Source: Cryptosporangium arvum DSM 44712 (GTDB lineage: Bacteria > Actinomycetota > Actinomycetes > Mycobacteriales > Cryptosporangiaceae). Taken from it: 64,000 nucleotides of DNA. The position numbers and the translations under genes were made by a program. Positions 60,446 through 64,000 of this stretch are shown piece by piece (within the stretch, counting starts at the first letter, position 1; the number at the start of each line of letters is the position of its first letter). The notes beneath the pieces are model-generated. The model was not told the DNA's origin. It did not search any database and saw only the letters and a list, made by a program, of their open reading frames with translations. Location: the NCBI RefSeq assembly GCF_000585375.1, contig NZ_KK073874.1:2914001-2978000 (forward strand), given 5' to 3'.

Positions 60446-61761
60446 TGACCGTGCTCCCCTCCGGCGGTGACCAGCCTTCGCTGCACGAGGGGGCGGGCGG
60501 CTGGGACGACCACCGCCCGCCCGACCCCGAGCTGATCAAGGACTGCGTCCACTGCGGCTTCTGCCTGACCACCTGCCCCAGCTACACGGTGTTCCAGGAC
60601 GAGGCCGACTCGCCCCGCGGGCGCATCGTCCTGATGCGCGTCGGCCACGAGGACGCCGTCGGCCCGACCACGCAGAACCACTTCGACCGCTGCCTGGGCT
60701 GCATGGCCTGCGTGACGGCGTGCCCGTCCGGGGTGCAGTACGACCGGCTGATCGAGCAGGTCCGGCCGCAGCTCGAGCGCAACGTTCCCCGCACCCCCGC
60801 CGACCGGGCCTTCCGCGCCCTGGTCTTCGGGATCTTCACCCACCCCGGCCGGGTGCGCGCCCTGATCCCGGCCCTGGCCGTGCCCGGCAAGCTCGGCGCC
60901 CGCCTGGGTCGGCTGCTCCCGGCCGGGTCGCGGCTGCGTGCGCTGATGTCGCTGGCCCCGCCGGTCCGGCTCTCCGCGACCGTGCACCAGCTGCCGCGGG
61001 TCACGCCGGCCGCGCCGGGCGTCGAGCCGCGCGGAACGATCGCGTTCCTCCAGGGCTGCATTCAGCGGGCGCTCTTCGGCGACGTCAACGCCGCGACCGT
61101 CCGGGTCCTGGCGGCCGAGGGCTTCGAGGTGCACGCGCCGCGCACCCCGCGCTGCTGCGGCGCGCTCCAGCTGCACGGCGGCGTCGAGGAGTCGGCGCTG
61201 GTCGAGGCGCGCAAGGTGATCGCCGCCTACGAGGGCTACGACACGATCGCGGTGAACGTCGCCGGCTGCGGTTCGGCGATGAAGGACTACGGCCACCTCT
61301 TCTCCGACGACCCCGAGTGGGCGACGCGGGCGGCGGCGTTCTCGGCGAAGGTCCGTGACGTGCACGAGGTGCTCGGAGCGGTCGAGCCGCAGGCCCGCCG
61401 CCACCCGCTGCCGATGCGCGTGGCCTACCACGACGCCTGCCACCTCGCCCACGCCCAGGGCGTGCGCACCCAGCCCCGCGACCTGCTCCGCGCCATCCCG
61501 GAGCTGACGCTGGTGGAGCCGGCGGAGTGGGAGATCTGCTGCGGCTCGGCCGGCATCTACAACTTGACCCAGCCCGCCGCCGCGGCCGAACTCGGCGAGC
61601 GCAAAGCCGCGAACCTGGCCGCGACGAACGCCGACGTGATCGCCGCCGCCAACCCCGGCTGCGCGCTCCAGATCGCGGCCCACCTGGAGAACCCGATCCC
61701 GGTCTACCACCCGATGATCCTGCTGGACGCGTCCCTCCGCCGCCTGCGCCGTACCGTCTGA
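60445..61761 (+). CDS. glcF: Glycolate oxidase iron-sulfur subunit, GlcF-like
   Basis: The 438-residue protein has two 4Fe-4S ferredoxin motifs, CVHCGFCLTTCP and CLGCMACVTACP, and two CCG domains: CCGALQLHGG with CGSAMKDYG, and HDACHLAHAQG with EICCGSAGIYNL. It passes electrons from the flavin subunits to the quinone pool. ATG 60445 overlaps the glcE stop; GTG 60442 would be only one codon longer. Confidence 0.92.
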   Translation: MTVLPSGGDQPSLHEGAGGWDDHRPPDPELIKDCVHCGFCLTTCPSYTVFQDEADSPRGRIVLMRVGHEDAVGPTTQNHFDRCLGCMACVTACPSGVQYDRLIEQVRPQLERNVPRTPADRAFRALVFGIFTHPGRVRALIPALAVPGKLGARLGRLLPAGSRLRALMSLAPPVRLSATVHQLPRVTPAAPGVEPRGTIAFLQGCIQRALFGDVNAATVRVLAAEGFEVHAPRTPRCCGALQLHGGVEESALVEARKVIAAYEGYDTIAVNVAGCGSAMKDYGHLFSDDPEWATRAAAFSAKVRDVHEVLGAVEPQARRHPLPMRVAYHDACHLAHAQGVRTQPRDLLRAIPELTLVEPAEWEICCGSAGIYNLTQPAAAAELGERKAANLAATNADVIAAANPGCALQIAAHLENPIPVYHPMILLDASLRRLRRTV

Positions 61762-61808
61762 CCCGGGGATCTCGGCGACGAGCTCCACGATCACGTGCGC
61801 TCGGTAGG

Positions 61809-62258
61809 TCACACCACGTGCGGTGACCGGACGTGCTCGAAGATCACGCTGGTGTTGACGTCGGCGACCTCGCGGCGTTCGGTGAGCCGGTCGATCACGA
61901 ACGCGTAGAGACCGTCGTTGTCGGGCACCGCGACGTGGATCAGGAAGTCCCATCCGCCGGCGGTGACGAACAGCCCGATCGTCTCGGGCAGCGCCGCCGC
62001 CCACTCCCGGAACGCGGTGATCACCGTCCGCGACGGCGGCCGGATCCGCACCGAGATCAGCGCCTGGATCGGCCGGCCCACCGCGGCCAGGTCGATCTCC
62101 GCGCGGTACCCGGCGATCACCCCGGTCTCGCGCAGCGCCCGCACCCGCAGCAGCGACGTCGACGGCACCACCCCGACCGCGGCCGCGAGGTCCCGGTTCG
62201 TCGTCCGCGCATCGTTCTCCAGTTCCCGGAGAAGCGCCCGGTCGATCGCATCAATCAC
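61809..62258 (-). CDS. Lrp/AsnC-family regulator
   Basis: The ~149-residue protein has HTH DAIDRALLRELENDARTTNRDLAAAVGVVPSTSLLRVRAL and a RAM domain containing LFVTAGGWDFLIHVAVPD. GTG at 62258 fits the family start. It is divergent from the DUF2000 gene, and the pair is a recurring actinobacterial arrangement in which the regulator controls its neighbour. Confidence 0.88.
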   Translation of the reverse strand: MIDAIDRALLRELENDARTTNRDLAAAVGVVPSTSLLRVRALRETGVIAGYRAEIDLAAVGRPIQALISVRIRPPSRTVITAFREWAAALPETIGLFVTAGGWDFLIHVAVPDNDGLYAFVIDRLTERREVADVNTSVIFEHVRSPHVV

Positions 62259-62275
62259 TGTGGTTTCCCCGATTC

Positions 62276-62292
62276 GTCGAACGGAATTCGAC
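62276..62292. promoter_or_regulatory. Candidate Lrp operator
   Basis: GTCGAA (62276-62281) and TTCGAC (62287-62292) are inverted around CGGAA, in the 75-bp gap between the Lrp-type gene and the DUF2000 gene. Confidence 0.45.
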
Positions 62293-62333
62293 AACTGCGC
62301 CAGAGAGCGCAACAACAGCTTACTGTTTCCGCC

Positions 62334-62798
62334 GTGACCATCACTGATGAAGCATCGACCGGCGAGCTGCTCGCGCTGACGACGCGTCAGCAGCGGACGA
62401 AGTGGGTCGTCGTGGTCGACCGGGACCTCCCGATCGGGCTGATCGCGAACGCGGCCGCGTGCCTGTCGGCGACGATCGGCCAGCAGCGGCCCGACCTGCT
62501 CGGCCCGGCGACCGCCGACGGGTCCGGGCTCGAGCACCAGCCGCTGCCGTTCATCGGCTGCTCGATCCTCGGGGCCGACGCCGCGACCGTGCACCGGGTG
62601 CGCACCAGGGCCGCCTCCCGGCCGGCGCTGCTCGTCGTCGACATGCCGCAGGTGGCGCAGCAGGCCACCGCGTACGCCGAGTACCAGGCGACGATGGCCG
62701 CGACGCCGCACGAGGAGCTGGCCTACTACGCGGTCGGGCTGGTCGGGCCGCGCAACCAGATCGACAAGGTCGTCGGCGGCCTGCAGCTGCTGCGATGA
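62334..62798 (+). CDS. DUF2000 family protein
   Basis: The 154-residue protein matches DUF2000: KWVVVVDRDLPIGLIANAAACLSATIG, FIGCSILGADAATVHRVRTRA and a C-terminal YYAVGLVGPRNQIDKVVGGL. The fold resembles peptidyl-tRNA hydrolase-like domains, but function is unknown. GTG 62334 begins within GCCGTGACC. Divergence from an Lrp regulator suggests amino-acid-responsive expression. Confidence 0.85.
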   Translation: MTITDEASTGELLALTTRQQRTKWVVVVDRDLPIGLIANAAACLSATIGQQRPDLLGPATADGSGLEHQPLPFIGCSILGADAATVHRVRTRAASRPALLVVDMPQVAQQATAYAEYQATMAATPHEELAYYAVGLVGPRNQIDKVVGGLQLLR

Positions 62799-62879
62799 CC
62801 GGCCCCGACCTGGCCGGCGCCCTGCGTACCTGGATGTCCGGCCCCCGGTAGTGACGCGAGTCGCAGCCGGGGGAGGAGC

Positions 62880-63512
62880 TCAGTGCGGGGAGACGGCCAG
62901 TTTCAGGCCGAAGCCGATCAGGGCCGTCCCGGTGACGCGGTCGATCGCGCGGTGGACCGACGGGCGCCGCAGCCAGCCCCGCACGCCGTGCGCGGCGAGG
63001 ATCAGCGCGCTGAACCAGAGCATCCCCTCGGCGTTGTGCACGAGCGCCAACGCGACCCCCATCAGCAGCGGAGGAGCCTGCTCGGGCAGGAACTGCGGGA
63101 TCACCGCGAGGTAGAACGCCCCGACCTTCGGGTTGAGCAGGTTGGTCAGCGTCCCCCGCCACCACGCCCGCCGGCTGCTCACCGCGTCGCCCGGCCCGCC
63201 GGGTGCGTCGGGATCGCGCCGCCGCAGCGTCGACCGGATCATCTGGACGCCCAGCCACACCAGATACGCCGCACCCGCCACCCGGAGTGCGGTGTATGCC
63301 ACGGTCGACGCGGTGAGCAGCGCCGACACTCCCACGGCGGCGGCCGCGCCCCAGACCAGCGAGCCCGTACCGATGCCCAGCGCGGCCGCGAACGCCGGGC
63401 GCCGCCCGCTCACCAGCGCGGTGCGCAGGACGTACGCGGTGTCCAGCCCCGGGACGATCGTCAGCAGGGCCGCGACCGCGGCGAAGGACAGCAGGGAGGA
63501 GGTCACGCTCAT
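62880..63512 (-). CDS. LysE-family amino-acid exporter
   Basis: The ~210-residue protein has six TM helices and the RhtB/LysE signature: [43 protein letters not shown] near the N-terminus and FRGTLTNLLNPKVGAFYLAVIPQF mid-protein (local sequence WWRGTLTNLLNPK). LysE proteins export amino acids or related cations by proton exchange. ATG 63512 is used; ATG 63521 (MPGMSV) is equally possible. Confidence 0.88.
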   Translation of the reverse strand: MSVTSSLLSFAAVAALLTIVPGLDTAYVLRTALVSGRRPAFAAALGIGTGSLVWGAAAAVGVSALLTASTVAYTALRVAGAAYLVWLGVQMIRSTLRRRDPDAPGGPGDAVSSRRAWWRGTLTNLLNPKVGAFYLAVIPQFLPEQAPPLLMGVALALVHNAEGMLWFSALILAAHGVRGWLRRPSVHRAIDRVTGTALIGFGLKLAVSPH

Positions 63513-63618
63513 GCCTGGCATTCTGCCGGTGTGAGCCAAACCACCCCGCTTCACGTCCGCGGGGGTGCACTTCGTCTCGTGCTCGTCGGTTGATTCCCAG
63601 CGCGAGAGGCGGGCGACG

Positions 63619-64000
63619 ATGATCACGATCATGGTGGTGGGGGCGGGGTACGCGGGCCTGGCGGCGGTGACGAGCCTCGCCGGGCGGTTGCGTGGGCGCG
63701 ACGACGTGCACGTCGCGCTGGTCGACGCGAGCGACCGGTTCACCGAGCGGCTGCGGCTGCACCAGGTGGCGTCCGGGCAGCACCCGGCCGAGTTCCGGAT
63801 CCCCGAGCTGCTGGCCGGAACCGGCGTCGAGTTCGTCCGGGCCCGGGTCACCGGGCTGGACGCCGCCGCACGCACCGTACGCCTCGACGACGAGCGCGAA
63901 CTCCGCTACGACACGCTCGTGTACGCGCTGGGCGCGGTCGCCGACACCGACGCCGTCCCGGGTGCCGCCGACCACGCCGAGACCCTCGACACCCTCGACT
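63619..64000 (+). CDS. NAD(P)/FAD-dependent oxidoreductase, 3' end missing
   Basis: The frame is open to the right edge. The visible 127 residues begin MITIMVVGAGYAGLAAVTSLAGRL, a GxGxxG FAD motif, followed by VHVALVDASDRFTERLRLHQVASGQ and DTLVYALGAVADTDAVPG. This is the pattern of type II NADH dehydrogenase/AIFM-like flavoproteins. Substrate and partner are unknown because the gene is cut. Confidence 0.85.
   Translation, partial: MITIMVVGAGYAGLAAVTSLAGRLRGRDDVHVALVDASDRFTERLRLHQVASGQHPAEFRIPELLAGTGVEFVRARVTGLDAAARTVRLDDERELRYDTLVYALGAVADTDAVPGAADHAETLDTLD

Overview
The window is high-GC, tightly packed actinobacterial DNA: GTGA, ATGA and TGATG stop-start overlaps are common, GTG starts are frequent, and DtxR/IdeR-type iron boxes are present. 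A chemoreceptor gene and a second, diverged EF-Tu suggest a motile, filamentous actinomycete (Cryptosporangiaceae, Frankiales or Micromonosporaceae-like). That placement is inference only; there is no rRNA or other phylogenetic marker.

Region 1 (1-6913) is a 5-oxoproline island. It carries a non-canonical NRAMP-like transporter, pxpA, a DUF1445 gene, pxpB, pxpC and an FCD-type GntR regulator. The order matches the Bacillus ycsG/ycsF/ycsI/kipI/kipA set. Three hydrolase-like genes are transcribed divergently, and a double ATTGTTnAACAAT operator lies in the shared intergenic space.

Region 2 (6910-36549) is a complete-looking hydroxamate siderophore locus. It has a hydroxyornithine-type formyltransferase, MbtH protein, heterodimeric ABC exporter with one consensus and one degenerate ATPase site, DHA2-type MFS pump with an HxlR regulator, FecBCDE-type Fe-siderophore importer, ornithine N5-monooxygenase and a 5,566-residue NRPS. 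Three iron boxes (7895, 17294, 18455) tie these genes into one iron regulon. The NRPS reads partial C - A1[MT] - T - C - A2 - T - C - A3[MT] - T - C - A4 - T - C - T - E: four A domains for five carriers, two methyltransferases embedded in A domains, and no thioesterase. A3 carries the hydroxyornithine code DMENLGLINK, and A1 and A4 share one code. A pentapeptide with formyl-hydroxyornithine and N-methyl-hydroxyornithine residues, similar to scabichelin, is the best guess. An intact IS5-family element sits exactly at the 3' ends of the convergent exporter and HxlR genes.

Region 3 (36578-44620) holds a chemoreceptor and a citrulline-to-glutamate route: CtlX (citrulline to ornithine), ornithine cyclodeaminase (to proline), proline dehydrogenase and P5C dehydrogenase, with Lrp and PucR-type regulators. 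It competes for the ornithine that the siderophore locus consumes.

Region 4 (44659-57833) is mixed accessory sequence. It includes a proline-rich membrane protein, a 24-bp tandem repeat, a 43-residue Tyr/Asn/Asp-repeat peptide gene with a strong ribosome site, a solitary diverged tuf, a SAM methyltransferase, a phosphotransferase-like protein, a GNAT, SMP-30 and VOC proteins, a probably frameshifted secreted protein, and a DAPDH-like/SDR/hydrolase set with a KstR-like motif. Region 5 (57528-64000) has a PadR regulator with its membrane protein, a glycolate-oxidase-type glcDEF operon, an Lrp/DUF2000 pair, a LysE exporter and the start of an FAD oxidoreductase. I saw no tRNA, rRNA, CRISPR array or phage genes, and no gene-free stretch reaches 300 bp.
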